Below the pieces are notes generated by a model. It worked only from the letters and a program-made list of their open reading frames with translations. It did not search any database and was not told where the DNA came from. 49,988 nucleotides of DNA from Fulvimarina sp. Lineage in GTDB: Bacteria; Pseudomonadota; Alphaproteobacteria; Rhizobiales; Rhizobiaceae. The position numbers and the translations under genes were made by a program. Below, piece after piece: positions 16,438 to 25,787 of the stretch. Numbering within the stretch: position 1 is the first letter of the stretch; every line of letters starts with the position of its first letter. Location of the stretch: positions 1 through 49,988 of the forward strand of contig PACL01000064.1 of the NCBI GenBank assembly GCA_002700095.1, given 5' to 3'.

Positions 16438-17466
16438 ATGGTATCGACACGCGACGTCAACGACGCGCTGAAATTCCCGATTCTCATCGGCGACATCGGC
16501 GGGACCAACGCCCGCTTCGCCCTCATCGTCGATGCCTATGCGGAACCGAAGATGTTCCCGGTCGTCCAGACGGCCGATTTCGGCAATATCGACGAGGCGA
16601 TCCAGACCACCGTCCTCGACAAGACGTCCGTGCAGCCGAAGACCGCGGTGCTGGCCGTCGCGGGGCCGATCGACGGCGACGAGATCGACCTCACCAACTG
16701 TCCGTGGATCGTCCGGCCGAAGGTGATGATCGAGTCCCTCGGCATCTCCGAGATCATCGTCCTCAACGACTTCGAGGCGCAGGCTCTGGCGATCTCTTCG
16801 CTGAAGGACGAGGCGCGCACCCAGATCGGCGGCGGCGTCATCCGCGAGGGCGCAAGCCGCGCCGTGCTCGGGCCCGGCACCGGGCTCGGCGTCGCAGGGC
16901 TCGTGCGGGCCCGCAACATGTGGATCCCGGTCGCCGGAGAAGGCGGCCACATCGACATGGGGCCGCGCACGCCCCGCGACCTGCAGATCTGGCCGCATCT
17001 CCAGACCATCGAAGGCCGCATCTCCGGCGAGCAGATCCTCTGTGGCCGCGGCCTCGTCAATCTCTACAACGCGATCTGCGCGGTGAAGGGCGTCGACCCC
17101 TCGCTCGACGCACCGCAGGCGATCACCGAGGCGGCGATCAACCGGATGGATCCCGAGGCCGGCGAAGCCGTCGATCTCTTCGCCACCTATCTCGGCCGGA
17201 TCGCCGGCGACATCGCGTTGGTCTTCATGGCCAGGGGCGGCGTGTATATCGGCGGCGGCATCTTCCAGCGGCTGATCCCGGTGATCAAGAAGGAGCATGT
17301 CCGCGCTGCCTTCGAGGACAAGGCGCCGCACAGCGAGCTGATGCGTGAAATCCCGCTCTATGTGGTCACCGAGCCCCTGGCGGCGCTCGCGGGCCTTGCG
17401 ACCTATGCGCGGACGCCGCGCTTCTTCGGGCTTGAGACCACGGGACGGCGCTGGGTGGCGGACTGA
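16438..17466 (+). CDS. glk: Glucokinase
   Basis: The 342-residue cytosolic enzyme phosphorylates glucose with ATP to glucose-6-phosphate. It belongs to the Glk (PF02685) family rather than ROK. The phosphate-binding loop [15 protein letters not shown] lies at 15-29, the catalytic aspartate in [11 protein letters not shown] near 110, the second nucleotide loop in [11 protein letters not shown], and the sugar-binding [11 protein letters not shown] after that. The ATG at 16438 is chosen because it places the domain normally, although the frame is open from 16354. A strong intrinsic terminator lies 25 bp after the stop, so transcription ends here. Confidence 0.95.
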   Translation: MVSTRDVNDALKFPILIGDIGGTNARFALIVDAYAEPKMFPVVQTADFGNIDEAIQTTVLDKTSVQPKTAVLAVAGPIDGDEIDLTNCPWIVRPKVMIESLGISEIIVLNDFEAQALAISSLKDEARTQIGGGVIREGASRAVLGPGTGLGVAGLVRARNMWIPVAGEGGHIDMGPRTPRDLQIWPHLQTIEGRISGEQILCGRGLVNLYNAICAVKGVDPSLDAPQAITEAAINRMDPEAGEAVDLFATYLGRIAGDIALVFMARGGVYIGGGIFQRLIPVIKKEHVRAAFEDKAPHSELMREIPLYVVTEPLAALAGLATYARTPRFFGLETTGRRWVAD

Positions 17467-17491
17467 ACTTCCAAGGACATGGCGGCAACAG

Positions 17492-17518
17492 AAGGCGCGG
17501 GCGACCGCGCCTTTTTTT
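17492..17518 (+). terminator. Intrinsic terminator of the glucokinase gene
   Basis: AGGCGCGG (17493-17500), a GCGA tetraloop, and CCGCGCCT (17505-17512) form a perfect 8-bp stem that runs into seven T residues. This is a textbook rho-independent terminator 26 bp after the glk stop. Confidence 0.92.
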
Positions 17519-17766
17519 GTATCTGGTTCTGGATCTGGAGCAGCTCTGGGGCGCCAAGGCCGCCTTCGCATCCTCGCCAGGGGTGCTCGGTAGGCGGATG
17601 ATTGCGCGGCCACTGGAAGATATCGAGCCGCGTGAGGTCCCGCGCCGCGCTTCGGCCAGCGCCGAACCGCTGGCGATCACGCCTCACCACCGCCACCCCG
17701 TCATCCGCAATCCGCCAAGCGACTGCTTGTCTCGTCGACCCGTCGACCAAGCATGCGTCTGAACAC
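17519..17766. other. Intergenic spacer between the facing glk and porin terminators
   Basis: Together with the two terminators this makes a gap of 367 bp between convergent genes. I see no gene, repeat or conserved structure in it. Confidence 0.5.
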
Positions 17767-17797
17767 AAAAAAGGGCCCGGCGCATAGCGCCAGGCCC
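17767..17797 (-). terminator. Intrinsic terminator of the porin gene
   Basis: Read on the minus strand, GGGCCTGGCGC and GCGCCGGGCCC form an 11-bp stem (one G-T pair) with a TAT loop, followed by six T residues. It lies 37 bp past the porin stop, as expected for a highly expressed outer-membrane protein gene. Confidence 0.93.
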
Positions 17798-17833
17798 TTC
17801 ATCATCAGCTTGTCTCAGCTGTTGCTGCTTCGA

Positions 17834-19066
17834 TTAGAAGGAGCGAACGAAGCGGAGGAAGCCAGCCGTCTGGTCGGCCGAGTTGTCGGCGAAGCCGTTG
17901 TCGCCGTTGAGGTCGAGATTGGTGTAGGAGACTTCGGCGAGCATGTCGAAGTTCTTGGTGACCTCATAGCCGACGTTACCGACGAGCTTGTAGTAGTTGA
18001 AGCTGCCGACTTCGATCGACGGGCCGACGAGCGGGGTCGAGCTGAAGTCGAAGGTCTCGCCGTAGACGCCCGACACGGCGATGCCGAGCTTGCCGAAGGC
18101 CTGCGAGTAGCCGGCGCCGACCTGCCACTCGACCGGGATGGTGTCGAGGACGTTGTCGAGGTCCGTGCCGATCGTGCGGGCGTTGCTGAAAAGACCGATG
18201 GTCGAGTAGGAAGACGGATCGAAAGCGTAAGAACCCTCGATGCGCAGCTCGGAGTCGGCCGCGATCAGGTCCTTGAAGCTGATGCCGCCCTTCAGAGCGA
18301 AGGCGCCGTCGTCACCGCCGGTGTCGATATCGGCGATGCCGATGCCGCCGACGACCGGGATGAAGTTGTCGATCAGGCCGCCGGACTGACGCTCGTCATA
18401 GGAACCGGCGATGTAGACGCGGCCCCAGCCCCCCGAATAGGCCAGACGACCGACGACGTCCGGGATCCAGTCGCCCGAAGCGTCGTCTTCGATCGAGACG
18501 GCGGCCGAGAAACCATCCTGGGCATAGGTGTAGGAGATGCGGTTGGTCTGGTAGTCGCCGACCGGCAGGTCGGTGTCCGTCAGAAGGCCGTCATCCTCGG
18601 TCCACAGGGTGTCGAGGTAACCCATGGTCAGGCCACCGAGCTGGATGTAGCCCATGTCCATGCGGTATGGAGCGTCGTTCGAGTAGGCGCCGAAGGTGTT
18701 CTGGGCCTGAAGACGAGCAAAGGCGCGCAGGGTGCCGAGCTCGGTCTCTTCACGGGCGTCGAAGTTCAGGCGAACGCGGACGGCCGAACCGACCTGGTAG
18801 GTGTCGCCTTCGTCGTTGACGAGGAACTGGTTGCCGAAGTCGTCTTCGATCGAACCGGCCGCGTTGATCTGGTAGCGAACGTAGCCGCCGATCGACAGGC
18901 AGGTCTCGGTGCCCGGGATGTAGTAGAAGCCGGTGCCGTAAACGTCGCAAACCTTGACGTATTCGGCGGGCTCCGGGGCGACCGGTACGATGACGTCCGC
19001 AGCGCGGGCGCCGGAGACTGCGACGAGAGCCGCAGCGGAGCCGAGAAGAAGGCTCTTAATGTTCAT
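17834..19066 (-). CDS. Major outer-membrane porin, Rhizobiales (PF02530) type
   Basis: The 410-residue product starts at ATG 19066 (MNIKSLLLGSAAALVAVSG), with a signal peptide cleaved after GARA. The mature N-terminus contains the family hallmark VCDVYGTGFYYIPGTETCL, in which two cysteines bracket the first loop, then GGYVRYQINAAG. It ends in Phe (LRFVRSF), the outer-membrane assembly signal of beta-barrels. The sequence is acidic, Gly/Tyr/Asp-rich and alternates as a barrel should. It forms trimeric general diffusion pores. GGAGG lies at 19074-19078 ahead of the ATG, and a strong terminator follows. The local base composition is less GC-extreme than its neighbours, in keeping with a highly expressed gene. 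Confidence 0.95.
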   Translation of the reverse strand: MNIKSLLLGSAAALVAVSGARAADVIVPVAPEPAEYVKVCDVYGTGFYYIPGTETCLSIGGYVRYQINAAGSIEDDFGNQFLVNDEGDTYQVGSAVRVRLNFDAREETELGTLRAFARLQAQNTFGAYSNDAPYRMDMGYIQLGGLTMGYLDTLWTEDDGLLTDTDLPVGDYQTNRISYTYAQDGFSAAVSIEDDASGDWIPDVVGRLAYSGGWGRVYIAGSYDERQSGGLIDNFIPVVGGIGIADIDTGGDDGAFALKGGISFKDLIAADSELRIEGSYAFDPSSYSTIGLFSNARTIGTDLDNVLDTIPVEWQVGAGYSQAFGKLGIAVSGVYGETFDFSSTPLVGPSIEVGSFNYYKLVGNVGYEVTKNFDMLAEVSYTNLDLNGDNGFADNSADQTAGFLRFVRSF

Positions 19067-19579
19067 GTCCTGACCTCCAGTCAATTAATAGGTTAGGGTT
19101 GGGCCTTGTATGAAGGACAGCCTTCCCTGCCCCATCCCCTCTGCGAAAGTGCGAAGCGTTTGCCCCTGCGGTCTTTCTGAAAACGACAATATCCACCGAG
19201 GGATTTGATGCAATCGCATAACTGCCACACTCGCCCCTTGGGGACGCTTTGGACACACCCCTGTTGCGGGGATGCCACTTTTTCGTTCACCGCCCGCTAA
19301 CCACACGCGGAAATCCGATGTTTTCACGGGTTTTTGCCGGTTTCGGCGGGCCTGGGCATGCTGCGGGTGCCGGTTCCCGTCCCGAGCCGCCGGAGCTGCG
19401 CCCCGTGCCGCTGTGGACAAGGCGTGATTGAGGCTTGCCCCAGGCTTGCCATCGGCCCTCGGAGGGTTTGCGCTCAGGGTAGACGGGGGTGGGCGATCGG
19501 CGTCGGCTTTCGGGAATCAGGCGCGATTTCCGGCCTTTTCGCCTTCTTCGGCGGGCGAATCGCTTCGTGCCGCGTGGCC
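19067..19579. other. Intergenic region of 513 bp upstream of the porin gene
   Basis: It holds the porin promoter and untranslated leader on the minus strand. It includes the 10-bp palindrome CCCCTTGGGG near 19233 and a CCCC..GGGG pair just beyond, which could be regulator sites. Near its right end is a small inverted repeat (TTCGCC/GGCGAA, about 19555) that may end the ATPase transcript. No gene is convincing. Confidence 0.5.
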
Positions 19580-22282
19580 TCAGAGCCTGAACATCGGCGC
19601 GCCGAGATCGCGGAAGTCTCGCTCCCGGCATGTAAGAACGATGACCTGCAGCTCGCGCGCCGCCTCCCGCAGCACCCGGTGCATGCGTTCGAGCCGGATC
19701 TCGTCGGTATTGACCAGCGCATCGTCGAGGATGACCGTCGCCGGATGGCCGCCCTGTTTCAGCACCTGGGCAAGGGCCAGCCGGGTGACCACCGCCACCT
19801 GCTCGCGGGCGCCGGCGGAAAGCCGCTCGAAGCGCTCCTCGACGCCCGCCCTCAGAATACCCTTCAACTCCAGCGTCTCCTCGTCGAGGTCGATGTCGCT
19901 CTCGGGGTGGATCAGCTTCAGGAACGGCGCAACCCGCGTCTTGATCGGCCCGAGCCAGTGCTCGCGCGCCGCCCGCTGGGCTTCGAGCAGCGTCGTATAA
20001 AGAAGCCGCGAGGCATCGGCCTCGATCGCCACACGCGCGCGCCGGCGCTCGAGGTCGGCGATCCGCTCCTCGAGCAGCGCTGCCGCCTCGCCGACACCGC
20101 TGCCGCCGGCGACGCGCACCTCGCCTTCAAGGCCCAGCGTCTCGTCGCGCAGGCGCTGCACTGTCTCGCCGATCTGCCGCAGCGCCTTCTCCGCGTCCCT
20201 GCGACGGGCTTCGGCCGCATCCGGCCCCTCCGCGCCGCGCTCGCTCTCCCGCAGGGCGATCCGTCCGCGCTTGGCGTCGCAATCGATGTCCGCCTCGGCG
20301 AGCCGGGCGACCAGAACCTCGCGCGGGCTCGCGGCCTCGGCCGCCGCGATCTCCGCTGACAGGCGCTCGGCCTGGGACTTCAGATGGGCGAGATCGCTCT
20401 CGGCGGCGACCCGTCGCAGCGTCGTCGCCTCGCTGCCCCGCCGCGCCGCATCGAGGGCGCGATCGGCGGCAGATGCTTGGCGGCGCGCCGCCTCCAGCGC
20501 CGCGACCAGCCGCTCTGACACCGCTTCGCCCGCTGCGGACGGATCCTCGTTGCCCGGCGCGGCGTCGCCAAAGGGATTTTCCGCGTCATCGGTGACAGTG
20601 TCGTCCTCGGCGAAGGCGGCAAGCCGCCCGAGTGCCGCCTCGGCGGCGCGCAGCCGCGCCCTTGCCGCATCGAGCCCGTCCGGCACGAGGGCATCGCGGC
20701 GGGCCGACAGCAGCTTCATTTCCGCGTCGAGCTCCTGGCGCTGCGCGAAGGCCTGGCGCGCCTCGGCCTCGCTCGCCGCCCCGGCGCCGCGCAGCAGCCT
20801 GGCCAGCGCCGCCTCGGCCTCGCGCAGCTCGGCCTCGAGATTGGCGGCGCCGCCGCCGGGCTCGATCGTCACGGCGCCGAAGCCGTCGAGCTCGAAGCGG
20901 CTGCGCGACAGGATCCGGCGCGGCTCGCCGGCCGCGACCGCCGATCCGTCCGGCGCGCGGACCGACCCGCCGCTCGCCGGCTCGAAGGTCACAGCCGGAG
21001 CCGTCACCTGCAGGCGCACCTCGCAATCGCGCAGCCGCCGCGCCGCCTTGTCGATGGCATCGAGCGCCTTCCGGTCGATGGCGATGACATCCAGCCGTGC
21101 GCCGACTTGCGCAATCTGCTCGCTCAGCCCACCGGCGGCCTCGACGACGGCCAGCAGCCGGTCGCGCGTTGCGCTCTCGCGGGCGAGATCTGACCGCCGG
21201 CGATGCGCCTCGTGGCGCGCCTCGGCCAATTTCAGTGCGATGCGGGCGGTCTCCTGTTCCATGACCGCGACGCCGACGGCATCCGCGGCCGCGCGGGCGG
21301 CTGCATCGATCTCGGCAAAATCGGCGGCGGCGGCTTCGAAGGCCCGGCGCGCCGACGCGGCCTCCTTCGCCTGACCGTCCCGCCGCTTCAGCGCCTCGGC
21401 GGCGCCCGCCCGGACCGCCTCGGCCTGCTTCAGCGCGGTGTCCGCCGCCTGCCATTCGCGGTCCCGCTCCTCCGCCCGGCGCAGGCCAGCCTCGGCGGCG
21501 CGCAGTGCTTCCTCGGCCTTCTCGACGGTCCGCGCCTCGTCATAGCCCTTCAGCGAGCGGCGGCGATCCTCCAGCTTCTTCAGCTTCTGCTCGAGTTCGG
21601 CATGGGCGGCGCGCTTCTGGACGAGCTCGGCCCGCAGCACGGCGAGTTCGTCGTCGAGCGTCTTCAGCGGCGCGTTGGCGCCGATCCGGCCGGTGGCGGT
21701 GAAATGCCGGTCGTTCAGCCCCTTGGCGGCGGCGATCAGCGAGCGGCCGCGCTCGCCGCCGAGAATGGTGCCGACCTCGCCCTCCAGCGACGCCGTCACC
21801 GCGTCACGGCCCGCGCCGATGTCGAGCCCGGTGTTCGAGCGCCCCTGCTCGACCCAGAGCAGGCCGAAGGCCCCCTGATGCTCGGCAAGCTTGGAATCGC
21901 CCCGGCCGGGATGGGTAAAGCCGAGAAGCTCGGCGAGCTTTTCCTCGACCGCATCGCCGGCGATCGGCGAGGCCCACGGCCCCTCCAGCTCCGCCGCGGC
22001 CCGAGTGAGGAAGCTCTTGGTCAGACGGTAGTCGGCGCCACCGTGGGAAAAGGCGACGGAGACCGTCGGCCGCCGCCCCTCGCCGCCATAGGGCAGGAAT
22101 GCCTCGACCGCCTCGCCCCGGCCGCGATATTTCTGGAAGAAGGCCGCGCGCAGCGCTTTCAGCAGCGTCGACTTGCCGGCCTCGTTGTCGCCGACGACGA
22201 CGTTGAGCCCTGGGTCGAAGCCCTCCAGATCGGCACGGAGGATGCTGGCGAACTCGCTGACGCGAAGCGATTTCAGATACAT
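19580..22282 (-). CDS. SbcC/YhaN-like AAA ATPase (ABC-type, coiled-coil)
   Basis: This 900-residue protein is the ATPase partner of the nuclease encoded just upstream. The N-terminus has VVVGDNEAGKSTLLKALRAA (Walker A at 31-38). The C-terminus has the ABC signature LSAGAREQ (821-828) and Walker B VILDDALV (850-857). Between them lie about 700 residues of Ala/Glu/Arg-rich heptads, forming long coiled coils. The central CxxC zinc hook of Rad50/SbcC is absent; only isolated cysteines are seen. The protein therefore resembles the hookless YhaN-like subgroup, and a short acidic insert (AENPFGDAAPGNEDP) lies in the coil. It probably acts in DNA end processing or repair. The start is 13 bp after the nuclease stop. 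Confidence 0.88.
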   Translation of the reverse strand: MYLKSLRVSEFASILRADLEGFDPGLNVVVGDNEAGKSTLLKALRAAFFQKYRGRGEAVEAFLPYGGEGRRPTVSVAFSHGGADYRLTKSFLTRAAAELEGPWASPIAGDAVEEKLAELLGFTHPGRGDSKLAEHQGAFGLLWVEQGRSNTGLDIGAGRDAVTASLEGEVGTILGGERGRSLIAAAKGLNDRHFTATGRIGANAPLKTLDDELAVLRAELVQKRAAHAELEQKLKKLEDRRRSLKGYDEARTVEKAEEALRAAEAGLRRAEERDREWQAADTALKQAEAVRAGAAEALKRRDGQAKEAASARRAFEAAAADFAEIDAAARAAADAVGVAVMEQETARIALKLAEARHEAHRRRSDLARESATRDRLLAVVEAAGGLSEQIAQVGARLDVIAIDRKALDAIDKAARRLRDCEVRLQVTAPAVTFEPASGGSVRAPDGSAVAAGEPRRILSRSRFELDGFGAVTIEPGGGAANLEAELREAEAALARLLRGAGAASEAEARQAFAQRQELDAEMKLLSARRDALVPDGLDAARARLRAAEAALGRLAAFAEDDTVTDDAENPFGDAAPGNEDPSAAGEAVSERLVAALEAARRQASAADRALDAARRGSEATTLRRVAAESDLAHLKSQAERLSAEIAAAEAASPREVLVARLAEADIDCDAKRGRIALRESERGAEGPDAAEARRRDAEKALRQIGETVQRLRDETLGLEGEVRVAGGSGVGEAAALLEERIADLERRRARVAIEADASRLLYTTLLEAQRAAREHWLGPIKTRVAPFLKLIHPESDIDLDEETLELKGILRAGVEERFERLSAGAREQVAVVTRLALAQVLKQGGHPATVILDDALVNTDEIRLERMHRVLREAARELQVIVLTCRERDFRDLGAPMFRL

Positions 22283-22295
22283 GTAACACGCACCC

Positions 22296-23432
22296 TCAGC
22301 GCTCGCCGGCGGTCAGCCGGCGGTGCTCGACATAGGCCATGCGGATGGCCAGCCGGGCGGCCTCCCGCCCCGGATCGGTCGGATCGGCAGCCTTCGTCCG
22401 CAGGGTTTCGATCGCCGTCCGCACGAAGCCCGACACGTCGATGCGGTCGAGGTCGTCCTCGTCCGGTTCGTCGAAGAGATCGTCGTCGCGAATGTCGAGA
22501 TGGAAGAAGCGGTCGCGCCAGTGGGCGAGGATCTCTTCCAGACGCACTCTCTCCCGCAGCGGCAGGCTGCCGGCGAGGGTGAGCCGGAGAAGCGTGCGCC
22601 CCGGTTCGACGAAGGCGGCGAGCAGCGTCTCGACGTCGCCGGCCTCGCCATCGAGGCGCAAGGACCGCGCCGCCCAGATATAATGTGCGACCGCCACCCG
22701 CTCGATCCGAGGCGCCTCGCCCGGCCCGTCGATCTCGACGATGGCGACGAAGCCAGGCTCATTGGCGGGGTAGCGGTCCGGCTCCGGCGTTCCGGCATAG
22801 ACGGTCTTCGGCGCGATATCGCCCAGGAAGCCGTGCCAGTCGCCGAGGGCGAGATAATCGAGCCGCGCCGTCGTGGCGCGGGCTTCAGCGATCGGATTGC
22901 CGGCGTCGGCGCCTTCCGGCAGGCGGTTTTCCAGCGCGCCATGGGCAAGGCCCACCCGGACAGCACTCGACGGCGTCTCGGCATGGTCGAACCACTGGGT
23001 CAGATCGGCGCCCTCGTGCCGGCGCAGCAGCGGAGCGGGGAGGACGGCGAGCCGTCCTTCGCACGTCACGATCGGCTCCGGCTCGTCGGCAACGACAACG
23101 TTGGCAAGGCCGCGGCGCTGCGCCAGCCCGCGCATCCGGCCCCAGACGCTGCCGGTGGTTGCCGCGTCGTGATTGCCCGGCAAGAAGATCCAGGGGCCGG
23201 AGAACGCCGCCATCGCATCGAGCACGCGGTTGACGTCGCGGTCATGCACCGTGTTGTCGTCGAAGGCGTCGCCAGCGACAAGCACCGCCGCGACGCCCCG
23301 CGCAGCGGCAAGCGCGGCCATGCGCGAGACGGAGGCGAAGCGGGCGGCGCGCAGTTCGGCCCGCCGCTCCTCGTCGAAGCCGCCGAAGGGCTTGCCGATC
23401 TGCCAGTCCGCGGTGTGGAGAAGCCGGATCAT
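22296..23432 (-). CDS. SbcD/YhaO-like DNA repair metallophosphoesterase
   Basis: The 378-residue product is a calcineurin-like phosphoesterase of the SbcD/Mre11 type. Metal-binding motifs are complete: LLHTADWQIG (H6, D8-9 region), VAGDAFDDN (D55), PGNHDA (N87, H88), and a later GDWHG. The expected activity is Mn-dependent exo/endonuclease on DNA ends with its ATPase partner, which is encoded immediately downstream (13 bp gap), so the two form an operon. The C-terminal 100 residues are acidic (DDDLFDEPDEDDLDRID) and probably bind the ATPase. It differs from classical SbcD in lacking the usual capping-domain motifs, in line with the hookless partner. Confidence 0.9.
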   Translation of the reverse strand: MIRLLHTADWQIGKPFGGFDEERRAELRAARFASVSRMAALAAARGVAAVLVAGDAFDDNTVHDRDVNRVLDAMAAFSGPWIFLPGNHDAATTGSVWGRMRGLAQRRGLANVVVADEPEPIVTCEGRLAVLPAPLLRRHEGADLTQWFDHAETPSSAVRVGLAHGALENRLPEGADAGNPIAEARATTARLDYLALGDWHGFLGDIAPKTVYAGTPEPDRYPANEPGFVAIVEIDGPGEAPRIERVAVAHYIWAARSLRLDGEAGDVETLLAAFVEPGRTLLRLTLAGSLPLRERVRLEEILAHWRDRFFHLDIRDDDLFDEPDEDDLDRIDVSGFVRTAIETLRTKAADPTDPGREAARLAIRMAYVEHRRLTAGER

Positions 23433-23694
23433 TGCGCGCGCCTTCCGATCACTTCCGATGCGCCGAATTCGCGCGGACGGTGCCTTCGCCCGAAAGGAGG
23501 CGCAAGACCGGCAGGCCCGTGCCCCGTCTTTTCAACGGCTTTCTTGGCTGTCTGGCCTTGTTTGGCGATCGCGGCCGCCGGCCGCGCGGGCGACGCCCGC
23601 CCCCGGAGCCACGGTTCGCGTCGCCCCGCCCTTGACCCCTCGCCCGGCCTTCGCGCAAGTTCGCCGCGCAACCAGCAGCAAGGGAGGGACGGCC

Positions 23695-24222
23695 ATGCCG
23701 GTCTATCAACTCGGCGAGGATCGCCCGCAGATCGGCGAGGACGTCTTCATCGCCCCGAACGCCCAGGTGATCGGCCGCGTGCGCCTCGGCGCCGGCGCCA
23801 GCGTCTGGTTCGGGGCGGTGATCCGCGGCGACAACGAGTGGATCTCGATCGGCGAGGCGACCAACATCCAGGACAACGCCGTCCTTCACAGCGACATGGG
23901 CGTGCCCCTGACCATCGGCGCCGGCTGCACGATCGGCCACGCGGCGATCGTCCATGGCTGCACGGTGGAAGAGAACGTCCTCATCGGCATGGGCGCGACG
24001 ATCCTCAACGGCGCCCGGATCGGCCGCAACTCCATCGTCGGCGCGGGCGCCCTCGTCACCGAGGGCAAGGAATTTCCCGAAAACTCGCTGATCGTCGGCG
24101 CGCCGGCCAAGGCGGTGCGCAGCCTCGACGCGGCGACGGCGGAAAAGCTGGCGGAATCGGCCCGCCACTACCGCTCCAACGGCGCGCGCTTCACGGCCGG
24201 GCTGACGCGCGTCGAAGGCTGA
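23695..24222 (+). CDS. Gamma-type carbonic anhydrase-like hexapeptide-repeat protein
   Basis: The 175-residue protein is built from left-handed beta-helix hexapeptide repeats followed by a C-terminal helix. Three zinc-ligand histidines are in place: NAVLHSDMG (H65) and IGHAAIVHGC (H82, H87). This matches the YrdA/PaaY/gamma-CA group, trimeric zinc enzymes or carbonic anhydrase homologues of uncertain activity. The upstream open frame is ignored because ATG 23695 follows AGGGAGGGA and starts the fold. It is the first gene on the plus strand after the SbcCD-like pair; no functional link to neighbours is apparent. Confidence 0.92.
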   Translation: MPVYQLGEDRPQIGEDVFIAPNAQVIGRVRLGAGASVWFGAVIRGDNEWISIGEATNIQDNAVLHSDMGVPLTIGAGCTIGHAAIVHGCTVEENVLIGMGATILNGARIGRNSIVGAGALVTEGKEFPENSLIVGAPAKAVRSLDAATAEKLAESARHYRSNGARFTAGLTRVEG

Positions 24223-24348
24223 GCGGGACGGCATCTTCACGCCGCCTCTTTTCCCGTTGGGAAACTCCGCGTAAGACGCCTCACCTCTTGCCAGGGATAG
24301 CCCCTCGTCCGGCGCAGCGTCGCCGGCCGCCGAACGCCGGAACGACCG

Positions 24349-25461
24349 ATGCTCTTCACCGAACTCGCCCGCTCGCTGCCCGCCACCGTTCCCTTCGTCG
24401 GCCCGGAGGCGCTGGAGCGGCGGATGGGGATGACGTTCCGCGCCCGCCTCGGCGCCAACGAAAGCGTCTTCGGGCCCTCGCCCCTCGCCGTCGAGGCGAT
24501 GGCGAAGGCGGCGCGGGACAGCTGGGCCTATGGCGACCCGGAACAATACGAGCTGAAGCAGGCGATCGCCGCCCATCACGGCATCGGCGTGGAGAGTGTC
24601 GTCGTCGGGGAAGGCATTGACGGGCTGCTCGGCCATCTCGTCCATCTGGCGACGGATCCGGGCGATACGGTCGTCACCTCGTACGGCGCCTATCCGACCT
24701 TCAACTATCATGTCGCGGGCCATGGCGCCCGGCTCGACTTCGTCTCCTATCGCGGCGACGACCACGAGGATCCGGACGCGCTGATCGAGCGCGCCCGGGC
24801 TGTGCGGCCGAAGCTCCTGTACTTCGCCAATCCCGACAATCCGACCGGCAGCGTCCACGACGCAGCGACGATCGAGCGGCTGATCGACGCGGTGCCGGAA
24901 GAGACGATCCTCGTCCTCGACGAGGCCTACAGCGATCTCGCCCCGCAGGGCAGCCTGCCGCCGATCACGCTGATGCGGCCCAATCTCCTGCGCTTTCGAA
25001 CCTTCTCGAAAGCCTATGGCATGGCCGGCGTGCGCGTCGCCTATGTCGTCGGCGAGCCGGGCGCGATCGTCCAGTTCGACAAGGTGCGCAATCATTTCGG
25101 CGTGTCGCGCATCGCCCAGGCGGGCGCACTGGCGGCTCTCGCCGACCAGGCCTATCTGCAGGACGCAATAGAGAAGATCGCGGGCGCGCGCGAGGAACTC
25201 GCGGCCATCGCGCGGCGGGCGGAGATGACGCCGCTCGCCTCGGCGACCAACTTCGTCGCCATCGACTGCGGCGGCGACGGCGCCCATGCGCGGGCGCTGC
25301 TGGCCGCGGTCCTGAAGCGGGGCGTCTTCATCCGCATGCCGGGCGTCGCGCCCCTCGACCGGATGATCCGGGTCTCGGCCGGGCGGCCGGACGATCTGGC
25401 GCTGTTCGAGGCGGCGCTGGCGGGTGCGATCGAGGAGGTCGGCCGACCGGTGCCCGGCTGA
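24349..25461 (+). CDS. PLP-dependent aminotransferase, histidinol-phosphate aminotransferase-like
   Basis: This 370-residue fold-type I class I/II aminotransferase has the Schiff-base lysine in TFSKAYGMAG (K221), the NPDNPTG motif (161-167), the PLP-contacting aspartate and tyrosine in LVLDEAYSD, and an arginine near the C-terminus in MIRVSAGRPDD. These are features of the HisC subgroup, which transfers an amino group between histidinol phosphate, aromatic or other amino acids and 2-oxoglutarate. No histidine genes are adjacent, and the N-terminus differs from classical HisC. The real substrate may be another amino acid, so I leave the symbol empty. Confidence 0.88.
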   Translation: MLFTELARSLPATVPFVGPEALERRMGMTFRARLGANESVFGPSPLAVEAMAKAARDSWAYGDPEQYELKQAIAAHHGIGVESVVVGEGIDGLLGHLVHLATDPGDTVVTSYGAYPTFNYHVAGHGARLDFVSYRGDDHEDPDALIERARAVRPKLLYFANPDNPTGSVHDAATIERLIDAVPEETILVLDEAYSDLAPQGSLPPITLMRPNLLRFRTFSKAYGMAGVRVAYVVGEPGAIVQFDKVRNHFGVSRIAQAGALAALADQAYLQDAIEKIAGAREELAAIARRAEMTPLASATNFVAIDCGGDGAHARALLAAVLKRGVFIRMPGVAPLDRMIRVSAGRPDDLALFEAALAGAIEEVGRPVPG

Positions 25462-25514
25462 AACCCGGCATCATCCGGCAGGCAGCGGTCGATGCGGCGC
25501 GACATTTCGGCCAG

Positions 25515-25787
25515 TCAGTGCAGCACCAGCCAGGCCCGCGCCGCGCGCAGCGCCCGGGCGATCTCGGCCTTCGACAGGTCGCTTGCGACATCCTGGCGCT
25601 GCGCCGCTGCGCCTTCGACGCCCTTGTGAGCGGCAAGATTGAAGTACATGTGGGCGGCGACGAGATCGGCCGCGCCGTTGCGGCCTAGCGCTGCGGCAAG
25701 GCCGAGTTCCATCAGCAGGGCGCCGTCGAGGTAGTCGGCGCCGCTGGCGGCGTTCCGGTCGAAGGCGGTAAGGTCGATATGTGCCAT
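25515..25787 (-). CDS. Small Sel1-like repeat protein
   Basis: This 90-residue protein contains one Sel1-like helical hairpin (LVAAHMYFNLAAHKGVEGAA resembles A..W...AA..G) with flanking helices. I know similar short proteins in Rhizobiales annotated only as SEL1-like; the partner is unknown. It faces the aminotransferase gene, convergently, with 53 bp between. Upstream of its start is a direct repeat of GCGCTTAA at 25847-25854 and 25860-25867, 13 bp apart, which could bind a regulator. Confidence 0.7.
   Translation of the reverse strand: MAHIDLTAFDRNAASGADYLDGALLMELGLAAALGRNGAADLVAAHMYFNLAAHKGVEGAAAQRQDVASDLSKAEIARALRAARAWLVLH

Noticed and set aside
19085..19420. Small frames upstream of the porin gene
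   Set aside because: No domain, no ribosome site and no signal; the region is better read as leader and promoter.
19411..19422. DnaA-box-like TTGTCCACA on the minus strand
   Set aside because: A single eight-of-nine match, with another near 34653; no cluster, AT-rich unwinding region or dnaA neighbour, so no origin.
22323..24620. A 765-codon plus-strand frame
   Set aside because: It lies antisense to the SbcD-like gene, then out of frame with the gamma-carbonic anhydrase gene; composition is random-like.
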